Below, one piece after another: positions 38,659 to 48,190 of a stretch of DNA of 64,000 bases. A model generated the notes under the pieces. That model did not search any database. It had not been told where the DNA came from and saw only the letters and a program-made list of their open reading frames with translations. Origin of the DNA: Chromohalobacter sp. 296-RDG (GTDB taxonomy: Bacteria; Pseudomonadota; Gammaproteobacteria; Pseudomonadales; Halomonadaceae); the NCBI RefSeq assembly GCF_029889885.1, contig NZ_JARANY010000001.1, forward strand, positions 1-64,000, written 5' to 3'. Numbering within the stretch: position 1 is the first letter of the stretch; every line of letters starts with the position of its first letter. A program made the translations under genes and the position numbers.

Positions 38659-40011
38659 TCAATAAAACGCTGTGGCCAGTCCCAGAAACGCGACGAAGCC
38701 GACCACATCAGTAATCGTCGTCAAGAGCACGCCTCCCGAGAGCGCTGGGTCAATCTTCAGGCGCTTGAGCAGCACGGGAATCACGGTGCCGGCCAGTGCG
38801 GCGACGGTCAGGTTGATGACCATCGACAAGGCGATGATGCCGCCGAGTTTGTAGTCGTCGAAGCGCACGATGGCGACCAGGGCCACGATCACGGCCCATA
38901 GCACACCGTTCATCATCCCCGAGAGCATTTCGCGGACCAGCAGCCACTGCACGTTGGCGCCGCCGACGTGTCCGAGGGCGATCCCGCGAATCAGCACCGT
39001 CAGCGTCTGCGACCCGGCGATACCGCCCATGCTGGAGACGATGGGCATCAACACGGCCAGCGCAGTGATTTGCTGAATGGTCGATTCGAAGATGCCGATG
39101 GCAAACGATACGATGGTCGCCGCAATCAGGTTGATGCCTAGCCATACGGCGCGTCGACGCCCGGTACGCCACGCTGGCGCGAAGGTGTCCTCGTCCTCGT
39201 CGAGGCCGGCCATGCTCATGACCTGGTGCTCGGCATCCTCGCGAATGACGTCGACCACGTCGTCGATGGTGATTCGGCCCAGCAGGGCGCCGTCGGTGCT
39301 CACCACCGGTGCCGAAATGAGATCGAATTTCTCGAACAGGCTGGCGACCTCGGTGTCCGCGGCCGTGGCTTGCACCGAAGCAAAATCGGTGTTCATGACC
39401 TCGCGGACCAGGATCGAAGGGTCGGATACCAACAGCAAATTGAGCGGTAGCGTGCCGATCAGTTCGTCGCGGCGGGTGACGACGAGCAGCGTATCGGTGG
39501 AGTCGGGCAACTTTTCGTGTCGGCGCAGATAACGCAGCACCACGTCCAGGGTGATATCCGGGCGAATGGTGATGGTGTCGGTGTTCATCAAGCCGCCTGC
39601 GGTGTCCTCGGGGTAGGACAGCACGGTCTCGATCCGCTGGCGTTCTTGCGCCTCCATGGCTTGCAGTACTTCGTGAATGACCGTGTTGGGCAAGCGTTGC
39701 AGCAAGTCGGCGAGGTCGTCGACGTCGAGTCCTTCGGTCGCCGAGACGAGCTGTTCGGCGTCCATGCGGCTCAGGAATTCGCTCTGGATGTCGTCACCCA
39801 GGTATTGCAGCACATCGCCCTGCAATTCGGGGTCGACCAGTTCCCACAGCACATTGCGCTCACGCGGCGGCGTTGATTCAAGCAGATGGGCGACATCGAC
39901 CGGGGCCAGGCCACGATTGAGCATGCGCCGCGCCTGGTCCAGCGCACCGCTTTCCAAGGCCTCGCTGAGGCGGTCCAGCCGAGGCTGTAATTGCTTGTGA
40001 TTGGGGCTCAT
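38659..40011 (-). CDS. mgtE: Magnesium transporter MgtE
   Basis: A 450-residue magnesium channel. The cytosolic N domain contains VAHLLESTPPRERNVLWELV and LLQRLPNTVIHEVLQ. A CBS pair contains TLPLNLLLVSDPSILVREVMN and GRITIDDVVDVI. The five-helix membrane domain contains LMPIVSSMGGIAGSQTLTVLIRGIALG, the conserved pore segment. It lies 82 bases after npr on the same strand, the same placement as in Pseudomonas. Confidence 0.96.
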   Translation of the reverse strand: MSPNHKQLQPRLDRLSEALESGALDQARRMLNRGLAPVDVAHLLESTPPRERNVLWELVDPELQGDVLQYLGDDIQSEFLSRMDAEQLVSATEGLDVDDLADLLQRLPNTVIHEVLQAMEAQERQRIETVLSYPEDTAGGLMNTDTITIRPDITLDVVLRYLRRHEKLPDSTDTLLVVTRRDELIGTLPLNLLLVSDPSILVREVMNTDFASVQATAADTEVASLFEKFDLISAPVVSTDGALLGRITIDDVVDVIREDAEHQVMSMAGLDEDEDTFAPAWRTGRRRAVWLGINLIAATIVSFAIGIFESTIQQITALAVLMPIVSSMGGIAGSQTLTVLIRGIALGHVGGANVQWLLVREMLSGMMNGVLWAVIVALVAIVRFDDYKLGGIIALSMVINLTVAALAGTVIPVLLKRLKIDPALSGGVLLTTITDVVGFVAFLGLATAFY

Positions 40012-40093
40012 GGGGAATCGGCATCCTTTGTCGATTCTTGGGCGAAGCGTAATTCTAACATCGCTTCGGGCAGGCGCGAACGCTGTTCGCTAA

Positions 40094-40363
40094 TCAAGCA
40101 TCTTCCTCGAAGCGTGACTCGAACAAGGTGGTGAGGGCCTTGAGTACCTCGTCGGCGTCGTCGCCCTCGGCTTGAATGTCGAGTTCGGTCCCGCAGGGGG
40201 CTGCCAGCATGAGCAGTGACATGATGTTGGTGGCATCCGCTTCACGCTGACCATGGAACACACAGACGCGCGCCGCATAAGGTTGGCAGCATTGCACGAG
40301 CTTGGTCGCGGCACGTGCGTGGAGGCCGCGCTTGTTGGTGAGTTGCAGCCTACGACGCGGCAT
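40094..40363 (-). CDS. npr: Nitrogen-related HPr-like phosphocarrier protein
   Basis: An 89-residue HPr homologue of the nitrogen phosphotransferase system. The active-site His15 lies in NKRGLHARAATKLV, and the regulatory-serine region is NIMSLLMLAAPCGTELDI. The start MPRRRLQL at 40363 follows GGAG and overlaps the 3' end of rapZ by about 14 bases; MAMPRRR two codons upstream is an alternative. With ptsN upstream it forms the NPr-EIIA(Ntr) relay. Confidence 0.92.
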   Translation of the reverse strand: MPRRRLQLTNKRGLHARAATKLVQCCQPYAARVCVFHGQREADATNIMSLLMLAAPCGTELDIQAEGDDADEVLKALTTLFESRFEEDA

Positions 40364-41246
40364 CGCCATCCTCCGGCAGTGCGGCTTGCACGCCCAATTC
40401 GCGATGGCGTAGGCGCACTCCACTCATTTGTGTCGCAAAATACCGAGCCAGCCCTTCGATCAGGTATACCGAGCGGTGCTGGCCACCGGTGCAGCCGATC
40501 GCGACGGTCAAATAACTACGATTGCTGGCAACATAGGCGGGGAGCCAGCGTTCCAACCACTGACGTATATCGTCGGCCATGGCGTGAACGTCGGGGTAGG
40601 CTTCGAGAAACGTGACGATTTGAGAATCGCGACCGTCGAAACCGCGTAGCTGAGGGTCCCAGTAAGGGTTGGGCAGGCAGCGCGCATCGAACACCATGTC
40701 GGCATCCAGCGGGACGCCGCGTTTGTAGCCGAATGACTCGAACGTCAAGGTCAGGTGTCGGCCGCTATGGCGTGCCACCTGCTCGGCGATGCGGCCACGC
40801 AGTTCGTGTACCGACAGGTTGGAGGTGTCGATGACCAGATCGGCGATATCGCGAATCGACGAAAGGTAGGCTTGTTCCTGTTCGATGGCCTCGGCGAGCG
40901 TCATTTCACTGGTTCGCGTCAGCGGATGACGACGGCGCGTCGCCGAGTAGCGTTCCAGTAGTATGCGCGAGTCGGCGGTCAAATAAACGACCTGGCACTG
41001 AATGCCTCGGGCGCGGATCTCTTCGAGCAGCACCGGGAAGCGTCTCAGGGCATCGGGAAGATTGCGTGCGTCGATACTGACCGCGATATGCGTGCGTGAC
41101 GGCGGGCCTTCACGTAGCTCATCGATCAGGGGTGCCATGAGACTGGCCGGCAGGTTGTCGATCGCGTAGTAGCCGAGATCCTCGAGTGCTTGGAGGGCAA
41201 TCGATTTGCCGGAGCCGGAACGGCCGCTGATGATCACGAGCTGCAT
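40350..41246 (-). CDS. rapZ: RNase adapter protein RapZ
   Basis: A 298-residue P-loop protein which in E. coli guides RNase E to the GlmZ small RNA and so controls glucosamine-6-phosphate synthesis. The Walker A motif GRSGSGKS is at residues 8-15. The C-terminal domain has FGYKRGVPLDADMVFDARCLPNPYW-type residues and AIGCTGGQHRSVYLIEGL. Located between ptsN and npr, the standard rpoN-operon position. Confidence 0.95.
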   Translation of the reverse strand: MQLVIISGRSGSGKSIALQALEDLGYYAIDNLPASLMAPLIDELREGPPSRTHIAVSIDARNLPDALRRFPVLLEEIRARGIQCQVVYLTADSRILLERYSATRRRHPLTRTSEMTLAEAIEQEQAYLSSIRDIADLVIDTSNLSVHELRGRIAEQVARHSGRHLTLTFESFGYKRGVPLDADMVFDARCLPNPYWDPQLRGFDGRDSQIVTFLEAYPDVHAMADDIRQWLERWLPAYVASNRSYLTVAIGCTGGQHRSVYLIEGLARYFATQMSGVRLRHRELGVQAALPEDGDAAS

Positions 41247-41287
41247 GAGCGCCCCTTGTGTTGCGCGAGTATCAGTATGCGCGGATG

Positions 41288-41764
41288 TCAGTTTGCGCTG
41301 GTGTCGTGCTGGCGGATGGCCTCGATCAGAGTGTCGTAGAGCTGTCGTTGAGTCTGTGCCTGGCGTAGTTTGGTGCGAATGGCGCTATCGTTCATGATGG
41401 CGGCAACCTGGGCAAGCAACGACAGATGGGCATCGTCGGCTTCTTCTGGAACCAGCAGAACGAAGATCAGGTCGACGGGGTCGCCATCGGTGGCATCGAA
41501 GTCGATGGGCTCCTGCAGGCGTAGAAAACCGGCAATCGGCTCCTTGCAATGCGGATTGCGCGAATGCGGGATAGCGACACCATTACCGATACCGGTGCTG
41601 CCCAATCGTTCGCGGCCGATGAGACGTCCGAACACTTCCTGGCTATCGAGGCTGGGTGTGTTCTGCGCGATGAAGGTGCTGAAAAATTCCAGCACACGCT
41701 TCTTGCTCCCCCCGGCAACGCCGAAGAGTGCGCGTTCGGGGGGTAGGATGCTTTCCAATATCAT
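41288..41764 (-). CDS. ptsN: Nitrogen regulatory EIIA component (EIIA-Ntr)
   Basis: A 158-residue EIIA protein. The phosphorylated histidine is His67 in GIGNGVAIPHSRNP. The C-terminal part has DLIFVLLVPEEADDAHLSLLAQVA. In relatives it regulates potassium transport and sigma-54-linked pathways. It lies seven bases downstream of hpf, within the rpoN operon. Confidence 0.96.
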   Translation of the reverse strand: MILESILPPERALFGVAGGSKKRVLEFFSTFIAQNTPSLDSQEVFGRLIGRERLGSTGIGNGVAIPHSRNPHCKEPIAGFLRLQEPIDFDATDGDPVDLIFVLLVPEEADDAHLSLLAQVAAIMNDSAIRTKLRQAQTQRQLYDTLIEAIRQHDTSAN

Positions 41765-41770
41765 GGCGAA

Positions 41771-42079
41771 TTAACGGGCACCGGCGCCCTGAGCGCGTGC
41801 CTGCAACTTTTCCTTGTGTTTGACGAGCTGACGGTCGAGCTTGTCGGTTAGGGCGTCGATAGCGGCGTACATGTCGTCGCTTTGTGTATCGGCGTGCAGG
41901 TCCGCGCCTGCGGCATGAAGCGTGCATGCAGCCAGGTGGCGTTCCTTCTCGATGGATAACGTGACCTGGACGGTAGTGATGTTGTCGTAGTGGCGTTCCA
42001 GACGCGCGAGCTTTTCATTGACGTAGTCGCGTAGAGCATCGGTCAATTCGATGTGGTGACCGGTGATATTGGCTTGCAT
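41771..42079 (-). CDS. hpf: Ribosome hibernation promoting factor
   Basis: A 102-residue short-form HPF/YfiA family protein that binds the 30S subunit in stationary phase. It begins QANITGHHIELTDALRDYVNEKLARLERHYD and has ADTQSDDMYAAIDALTDKLDRQLVKHKEK. Its position just after rpoN is conserved. Short length points to the HPF form, not the long form with its own dimerisation domain. Confidence 0.95.
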   Translation of the reverse strand: MQANITGHHIELTDALRDYVNEKLARLERHYDNITTVQVTLSIEKERHLAACTLHAAGADLHADTQSDDMYAAIDALTDKLDRQLVKHKEKLQARAQGAGAR

Positions 42080-42215
42080 GGCACGCTCCTATTCCATCGG
42101 TTGGCACTTCGATTGTAACCCTTTTTAGAGCGCTGCATAGCCCTGGATCAAGGCTGGCTAACGAAGACCGCAGCGAGTCTACGCAGCGTGGCCGATACGT
42201 GCAAACTGCCCGCGT

Positions 42216-43646
42216 TCAGGCGAGTCGCTTGCGCTCGCTGGAGGAAGGTATACCCATCGCTTCACGGTACTTGGCGACGGTGCGTCGTGCGACCGGAATG
42301 CTGTCCTGAGCCAGGAGGTCGACGAGCTTGCTGTCGGATAGAGGCTTGCGTGGTGGCTCGTCGCCAATCAATTTCTTCAAGCGTGCACGAATTGCCGTGC
42401 TGGAATGGGCGTCGGTTTCGCCTTGCCCCCCGACGTGGCTGGAAAAGAAATACTTGAGCTCAAAGACGCCGCGAGGCGTATGAATGAATTTCTGCGTGGT
42501 CACGCGGGAGATGGTCGACTCGTGCATGTCTACCGCGTCGGCGATATCTGCCAGGATCAACGGTTTCATGGCTTCCTCGCCGCGTTCGAGGAAGTCGAAT
42601 TGGCGTGCCATGATCTCTTGGCCCACGCGCAGCAAGGTGTCGTTACGGCTCGAAAGGCTCTTGAGCAGCCATTTGGCTTCTTGTAGATGCTGCTTGAGGA
42701 AGGTGTTGTCGTCGCTCTTGTCGGCGCGCTTGATGAGTGCAGCGTAATCCGGTTGGATACGTACGCGGGGCAGGGCCTCGGGATTGAGCTCGATGCGCCA
42801 ATCCTGTCGGATGCGCCGCGCGATGAGGTCGGGAATGACATAATCGTTGCTGCTGTCCTCGAAGGCGAGGCCGGGGCGCGGGTCGAGGGACCGAATGAGG
42901 GCGATGACGTGGTCGAGCTCTTCATCGTCGAGGCGCAAGCGTCGCTTGAGCAACTTGCGGTCGTTGCCTGCGAGAGCTGCGAGGAACTGGCGTACCAGCC
43001 GCTTGGCCTGGGTTATCAGCGGCATGTCTTCAGGGAGGGCGCCGAGTTGCAGCAACAGACACTCGCGTAGGTCGCGGGCGCCTACCCCAGTGGGATCGAA
43101 CTGTTGTACGCGCATCATGACGTGTTCGACATCGCCCACCTTGAGCCCCGAAAGGCCTTGGCCGCGCAAACCGTCAACAAGCTCGTCCAGGGGCAGGGTG
43201 AGATAACCGTCGGCCCCCATGGCATCGATCAGGCCTTCGGCAATATCATGTTCGCGCGGCGTCATGTCGGCCATGGCGAGTTGCCAGGCCAGATGGTCGT
43301 GAAGACTGGTATGCGCGGTATTGCGCTCTATATCGGGGCCTTCCTCGCTACCGCCACCCCCCGTCAGTGAGGGGCCTGAATCCTGGTAGGTATCACTCCA
43401 TTCGCTATCCAGCGACAGGTTCTCGGGGATGTCGCTTGCCCAATCATCTTCCTGCTGCGTTTCGCTGACCTCGCGTTCTTCGAAGTCCTCCTCGAGCTCC
43501 AGCATAGGATTGGAGTCCAGCGCTTGCTGAATCTCCTGTCGCAAATCCAGCGTTGAAAGCTGCAAGAGCTGAATGGCCTGCTGTAACTGGGGCGTCATCG
43601 TCAGCTGCGTGCCGACGCGAAGCTGCAAGGTAGGTTTCATGGACAT
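42216..43646 (-). CDS. rpoN: RNA polymerase sigma-54 factor
   Basis: A 476-residue sigma-54. Region I begins LQLRVGTQLTMTPQLQQAIQLLQLS, followed by an acidic region II. The core-binding domain, the HTH region (ESTISRVTTQKFIHTPRG) and the C-terminal RpoN box ARRTVAKYREAM follow. ATG 43646 is taken as the start, with MKPTLQ two codons later as an alternative. It heads the hpf-ptsN-rapZ-npr set and follows lptB after 124 bases. Confidence 0.97.
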   Translation of the reverse strand: MSMKPTLQLRVGTQLTMTPQLQQAIQLLQLSTLDLRQEIQQALDSNPMLELEEDFEEREVSETQQEDDWASDIPENLSLDSEWSDTYQDSGPSLTGGGGSEEGPDIERNTAHTSLHDHLAWQLAMADMTPREHDIAEGLIDAMGADGYLTLPLDELVDGLRGQGLSGLKVGDVEHVMMRVQQFDPTGVGARDLRECLLLQLGALPEDMPLITQAKRLVRQFLAALAGNDRKLLKRRLRLDDEELDHVIALIRSLDPRPGLAFEDSSNDYVIPDLIARRIRQDWRIELNPEALPRVRIQPDYAALIKRADKSDDNTFLKQHLQEAKWLLKSLSSRNDTLLRVGQEIMARQFDFLERGEEAMKPLILADIADAVDMHESTISRVTTQKFIHTPRGVFELKYFFSSHVGGQGETDAHSSTAIRARLKKLIGDEPPRKPLSDSKLVDLLAQDSIPVARRTVAKYREAMGIPSSSERKRLA

Positions 43647-43770
43647 GGAGAATCGATCGTCGCTTCCTGAAACGGTTCTCGTACGTTATCTCGCGACGAC
43701 GCTACTTGCAAGAATGAAAGCAACAATCATGCCATTTATATAAGCGTGCAGCGGTTCCAGCAGTTTGCGT

Positions 43771-44496
43771 TTACAATCTGAACTCATGGCCGAGGTAGAC
43801 GTCACGCACTTTCTGGTTGGCGAGAATGGCCTCTGCATGTCCTTCGGCGATGATCTGACCGTCGCCGACGATATAGGCGTTGTCACAGATATCCAGGGTT
43901 TCGCGTACGTTGTGGTCGGTGATCAAGACACCGATATCACGATCACGCAATTGGCGGATGATGCTCTTTATCTCGCCAACGGAGATCGGGTCGACCCCGG
44001 CGAAGGGCTCGTCGAGAAGGATGAAGGCGGGCTCGGTGGCCAGGGCGCGGGCGATCTCGACGCGACGACGTTCGCCCCCGGACAGGCTCATGCCAGGGTT
44101 GTCACGAATGTGGGTGACGTGAAACTCCTCCAGGAGGCGCTCGAGCTGTGCCTTGCGCGCGGCCTTGTCGAGATCGCGGCGCGTCTCGAGAATTGCCATG
44201 ATGTTGTCGGCGACCGAGAGTTTGCGAAAGATCGACGCTTCCTGGGGAAGATAACCGATACCGGCGCGGGCGCGTTCGTGCATGGCCGCATGTGACAGGT
44301 TGCGCTCGTCGATGTGCACGCTGCCGGCATCGGCGCCCACCAATCCGACAATCATGTAGAACGAGGTAGTCTTGCCGGCGCCATTAGGGCCGAGAAGTCC
44401 GACAATGCTGCCCTGACGTATGGTCAGGCTGATGTCATGCACCACGCGGCGGCCCTTGTAGCTCTTGGCGAGGTTGGCGGCACTCAGGGTCTTCAT
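43771..44496 (-). CDS. lptB: LPS export ABC transporter ATPase LptB
   Basis: The ATPase that powers extraction of LPS from the inner membrane with LptF and LptG. The 241 residues have the Walker [10 protein letters not shown], the signature [15 protein letters not shown] and the Walker [17 protein letters not shown]. The tail YLGHEFRL is typical of LptB. Part of the kdsD-kdsC-lptC-lptA-lptB run. Confidence 0.97.
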   Translation of the reverse strand: MKTLSAANLAKSYKGRRVVHDISLTIRQGSIVGLLGPNGAGKTTSFYMIVGLVGADAGSVHIDERNLSHAAMHERARAGIGYLPQEASIFRKLSVADNIMAILETRRDLDKAARKAQLERLLEEFHVTHIRDNPGMSLSGGERRRVEIARALATEPAFILLDEPFAGVDPISVGEIKSIIRQLRDRDIGVLITDHNVRETLDICDNAYIVGDGQIIAEGHAEAILANQKVRDVYLGHEFRL

Positions 44497-44542
44497 GGGC
44501 GTCGGGTCCTACCTAACTGGGGTGAGTGAATCACGAAACACG

Positions 44543-45070
44543 TCACTGCTCGCTATCGCGGGGCGTCAGCGTCATGCGAACGCGCTGGTCGCCATCGCCG
44601 TCATCGTCGGAGCGAGCCTGTACCTGGCGGCGGTCGAGGAAGTATTCGACATAGGCGCCATTGAAGGTATCCCGGGCCTGGTGCAGCTCGGCATTGTCGA
44701 TGAGTTCCACGCGACGCTGGGCGGCATGATAGATCACCGTATCGCCCCAGCCCTTGGCCACCGGCTCGTCCGGCGCTGGCTTTTGCTCGAGATAGGCGCG
44801 TTCGCCACCCCCGCCATGGGCGGTGACCGTGGAGACTTCGCCCTGCGCGTTGCGTTCGATCTTCACGCGCGCGGCCGTCAGTTGCATACTACCTTGCTGC
44901 ATATCGACATCGCCGGTATAGACCGCGGTGCCGGCGTTGTCGTCGAGATCTAGCTGATCGGCGACGATCTCGATAGGCTGGCTGGCATCGCTATCCAGCG
45001 CTAGCGCCGTGTGGCTGGCGAGTCCCAGCGCGGCGCATGCCAGTGCCATCGTCAATGGTCGTGTCATCAT
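44543..45070 (-). CDS. lptA: Periplasmic LPS-bridge protein LptA
   Basis: A 175-residue periplasmic protein of the OstA fold that forms the LPS-carrying bridge between LptC and LptD. A signal peptide (about 1-24, ending HTALA) precedes PIEIVADQLDLDDNAGTAVYTGDVDMQQG, the conserved start of the beta-jellyroll. Its start overlaps the lptC stop by four bases. Confidence 0.94.
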   Translation of the reverse strand: MMTRPLTMALACAALGLASHTALALDSDASQPIEIVADQLDLDDNAGTAVYTGDVDMQQGSMQLTAARVKIERNAQGEVSTVTAHGGGGERAYLEQKPAPDEPVAKGWGDTVIYHAAQRRVELIDNAELHQARDTFNGAYVEYFLDRRQVQARSDDDGDGDQRVRMTLTPRDSEQ

Positions 45071-45666
45071 GATTCGTCCTCGGCAAGCTGTGGATGGTGG
45101 CCTCGCACATCACCGCTCAGACGCGCTTGATTGGTGTCGATCCAGGCGTCGAAGCGATTGCCGCGCACGCGCTGTTCATGCTGCCGCAACACGGCCTCGG
45201 TGTCACTCCAGGCGTGGCCCTCGCTGGACTTGTAGTACAGCACGTCGGTGTCGAGACGCCAGCCCTGCTCGGGTTGTACGAGCCGGGCATTCCCGGTCAG
45301 GGTGAGTAGATCGCGTTGCGGCCCCAGGCTTCCCTTGTCGCCGGAGATGTCCCACTTACGTCCCGCCTCGTCACGCACCTTGGCCTTCGGTGAGTCGGCG
45401 CGAATGACATCGTCGACAGGGGTATGCACGAGGCGCGGCGATTCAAGCGTCTGGTGGGGGGTGCCTTGCGCGTTGAAGCGCGTCATGGTGACGCCTTCTA
45501 AGTAGTAATCGGGCTCGCCTGCGTCATCGCTGGGGACCGGGCCAGGAGAAGAAGCATCGCGTTGTTCGACGATGGCCAGGCCGATACCAAGGACCACTAG
45601 TATCAGCAATAGCCCCAGCCGTGCCCATTTGCGAGAAGACAGAAAAGTCGGCATGACGCGCTTCAT
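45067..45666 (-). CDS. lptC: LPS export protein LptC
   Basis: A 199-residue bitopic protein with a membrane helix at about residues 15-35 and a periplasmic OstA-like domain containing PDYYLEGVTMTRFNAQGTPHQTLES. It receives LPS from LptBFG and hands it to LptA. Start ATG 45666 overlaps the kdsC stop (GGATGA); ATG 45654, four codons later, is possible. Confidence 0.92.
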   Translation of the reverse strand: MKRVMPTFLSSRKWARLGLLLILVVLGIGLAIVEQRDASSPGPVPSDDAGEPDYYLEGVTMTRFNAQGTPHQTLESPRLVHTPVDDVIRADSPKAKVRDEAGRKWDISGDKGSLGPQRDLLTLTGNARLVQPEQGWRLDTDVLYYKSSEGHAWSDTEAVLRQHEQRVRGNRFDAWIDTNQARLSGDVRGHHPQLAEDES

Positions 45667-46205
45667 CCTTGGCCATCGAGATAGGGTGCGAGGCAAACGT
45701 CCCACCGTCCCTGGCAGCTCAGCAAGGCATCGCAGATTTCACGCACCGCACCTTGGCCGCCCGAGCGCGTGGGAATCCAGTCGGCGTGCGCACGGACGTA
45801 ATCCGGCGCATTGTTCACGCTCAGACCGAGTCCTGCGGCGCGAATCGCGGCCAGGTCGGGCAAGTCGTCGCCACAATAGGCGCTCGCGTCCAGTGGTAGG
45901 CCGAGCTGTTCGCACAGGGTGTCGAGCGCTGCTAGCTTATCCTCGCGACCTTGTACGACGTGTGCGATGCCAAGCGCCTCGGCACGCCGGCTGACCATGG
46001 GCGACTCACGCCCGGTGATCAATGCCACTGCGATGCCGCTTTGCTGCAGCAGCTTGATGCCGAGACCGTCGAGAATGTTGAAGCTCTTGGTTTCCTGGCC
46101 ATCGCTTTGCAAGTGTAGCGTGCCGTCGGTGAGTACGCCGTCCACATCCAGGGCCAGGAGTCGGATGCGGCGTGCCTTGTCGCGCCAATCGTCGGAATAT
46201 GTCAT
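45663..46205 (-). CDS. kdsC: 3-deoxy-D-manno-octulosonate 8-phosphate phosphatase
   Basis: A HAD-family phosphatase that makes Kdo from Kdo-8-phosphate. The 180 residues have the nucleophile motif LLALDVDGVLTDGTL, ALITGRESPMV and the late YCGDDLPDL. The start MTYSDDW at 46205 follows GAGGAG by four bases; a TTG four codons upstream also keeps the frame. Confidence 0.95.
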   Translation of the reverse strand: MTYSDDWRDKARRIRLLALDVDGVLTDGTLHLQSDGQETKSFNILDGLGIKLLQQSGIAVALITGRESPMVSRRAEALGIAHVVQGREDKLAALDTLCEQLGLPLDASAYCGDDLPDLAAIRAAGLGLSVNNAPDYVRAHADWIPTRSGGQGAVREICDALLSCQGRWDVCLAPYLDGQG

Positions 46206-46213
46206 GGGGCTCC

Positions 46214-47194
46214 TCAAATGACGCCGCTGACCAATAAGTCGTGCATGTGCAGCGCGCCGATCGGTCGTCCGTCGCCGTCGACCACGGCAAGTGCCGTGAT
46301 ACGATTGTCTTCCATGACCTTGACGGCCTCGGCGGCGAGTAGATCCGGCCGGATTGTCTTGCCGCCATGGGTCATGACGTCATCGACGCGCAGACGGCGA
46401 AGGTCGTCGTGTTGGTCGAGCGTGCGCCGCAGGTCGCCATCAGTATAAATGCCGGCTAGATGACCGGCGTTATCGACCACGCAGGTAAAGCCCAGGCCCT
46501 GGCGGGTAATTTCCAGCAGAGCGTCGCGTAGCGGGCTACCCAGTGCGACACGTGGCAGGCGCTCGCCATGATGCATGAGATCTTCGACCTTGAGCAGCAG
46601 GCGTCGTCCTAGGCTACCGCCGGGGTGTGACAGGGCGAAGTCTTCGGCGGTGAATCCGCGTGCCTCGAGCAGGGCCACCGCGAGGGCGTCGCCCATGGCC
46701 AGCGCAGCGGTCGTCGAGGTGGTCGGCGCGAGGTCGAGCGGGCAAGCCTCACGGGCAACGGCGGTATCCAGATGTGCTTCGGCGTGACGCGATAGGGTCG
46801 AGCCGGGACGCCCGGTCATGCTGACCAGTGGGGCGCCCATGCGTTTGAGAAGTGGCAATAGCGCCGTGATCTCGGCCGTCTCGCCCGAGTTGGAGAGGGC
46901 CAGGACGACGTCACGGGGTGTGATCATGCCCATGTCGCCGTGGCTGGCCTCGCCGGGGTGGACGAAGAAGGCGGGTGTGCCGGTGCTAGCCAGTGTCGCC
47001 GCGATCTTGCGGGCGACGTGCCCGGATTTGCCCATGCCGGTGACGACGACACGTCCTTCGCAGGCTAGAAGCAGGCGACAGGCGTGGTCGAAGGCCTCGT
47101 CAAGGCGTTCGATCAAAGCGGCGATGGCCTGCGATTCGAGTGTCAGCGTGCGTCGCGCGCTAGCGCGGTAATCTTGCTCGGTAACAGTGTTCAT
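46214..47194 (-). CDS. kdsD: Arabinose-5-phosphate isomerase
   Basis: KdsD converts ribulose-5-phosphate to arabinose-5-phosphate, the first step toward Kdo. The 326 residues have a SIS domain (VVVTGMGKSGHVARKIAATLASTG, SNSGETAEI) and a C-terminal CBS pair (VALGSPLRDALLEITRQGLG; DDVMTHGGKTIRPD). The start MNTVTEQDYR at 47194 fits the family; an open upstream extension of 73 codons lacks similarity and would run into the mlaF promoter region. Confidence 0.96.
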   Translation of the reverse strand: MNTVTEQDYRASARRTLTLESQAIAALIERLDEAFDHACRLLLACEGRVVVTGMGKSGHVARKIAATLASTGTPAFFVHPGEASHGDMGMITPRDVVLALSNSGETAEITALLPLLKRMGAPLVSMTGRPGSTLSRHAEAHLDTAVAREACPLDLAPTTSTTAALAMGDALAVALLEARGFTAEDFALSHPGGSLGRRLLLKVEDLMHHGERLPRVALGSPLRDALLEITRQGLGFTCVVDNAGHLAGIYTDGDLRRTLDQHDDLRRLRVDDVMTHGGKTIRPDLLAAEAVKVMEDNRITALAVVDGDGRPIGALHMHDLLVSGVI

Positions 47195-47338
47195 GGTGGT
47201 GATTGTTGCCCTTCGCGGCCTTGGGCTCAAGCCTCGCCGACTTCCGGGGAGCGACGAGCGAATTGAGGCGCTCATTAAACGCACTCGCCGAGATTGTTGC
47301 AAGGCGAGGCTGGAGGTGATCGCTAGAGTTAGGATACA

Positions 47339-48190
47339 ATGTTCGATAATTATCGCGACGTGGATGAGCGTTACGTGACTGACACGACCCTGGTCGACGT
47401 CGAGGGGTTGCATTTCTCGCGGGGCGAGAATGACATCTTTCGTGGCGTCGATCTGCGTATTCCCAAAGGCAAGATTACTGCGGTCATGGGCCCTAGCGGT
47501 ACGGGCAAGACGACGTTGCTCAAGTTGATCGGTGGTCAGCTAGTGCCGGATGCGGGACGTGTGTGCATCGATGGAGAGGATGTGCATGGCTTGTCTCGCC
47601 GTGCGTTGTTTCGGATGCGGCGGCGCATGGGCATGCTGTTCCAGAGCGGCGCGCTGTTTTCGGACCTGAGCGTTTTCGAGAACGTGGCCTTCCCACTGCG
47701 CGTGCATACCGACCTGCCGGAAGCCATGGTACGCGATATCGTGCTGATGAAGCTTCAGGCGGTGGGCTTGCGCGGTGCGCACGACTTGCCGCCGGCGGAG
47801 CTGTCCGGCGGCATGGCCCGGCGCGTGGCGCTAGCGCGCGCGGTGGCGCTCGATCCCGAACTGGTGCTTTACGACGAGCCTTTCGTCGGCCAGGACCCGA
47901 TTTCAATGGGCGTTCTGGTGCAACTGATCAAGACGGTCAATCAGGCGTTGGGGCTTACTGCGGTCATCGTCTCGCACGATATCAAGGAGACGCTTTCCAT
48001 CGCCGATTACGTGTATATCATCGCCGACGGCCAGGTCATGGCCCATGGCACGCCGCAAACGCTGGATGTCAATCGCGATGCGCGCGTCAAGCAGTTCGTT
48101 CATGGCGAGCCCGATGGCCCAGTACCATTTCATTACCCGGCGCCCGATTTTTATCGCGATATCCTGGCCACCAAGGGGGAGCGTCCATGA
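47339..48190 (+). CDS. mlaF: Phospholipid transport ATPase MlaF
   Basis: The ABC ATPase of the Mla system, which returns stray phospholipids from the outer to the inner membrane. It has Walker [10 protein letters not shown], signature [15 protein letters not shown], Walker [16 protein letters not shown], and the C-terminal [11 protein letters not shown] segment. ATG 47339 has AGGA upstream but overlaps a TACAAT (47335-47340) that resembles a -10 box. If that box is real, the start is GTG 47375, which also fits E. coli MlaF length better (271 residues). Confidence 0.95.
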   Translation: MFDNYRDVDERYVTDTTLVDVEGLHFSRGENDIFRGVDLRIPKGKITAVMGPSGTGKTTLLKLIGGQLVPDAGRVCIDGEDVHGLSRRALFRMRRRMGMLFQSGALFSDLSVFENVAFPLRVHTDLPEAMVRDIVLMKLQAVGLRGAHDLPPAELSGGMARRVALARAVALDPELVLYDEPFVGQDPISMGVLVQLIKTVNQALGLTAVIVSHDIKETLSIADYVYIIADGQVMAHGTPQTLDVNRDARVKQFVHGEPDGPVPFHYPAPDFYRDILATKGERP

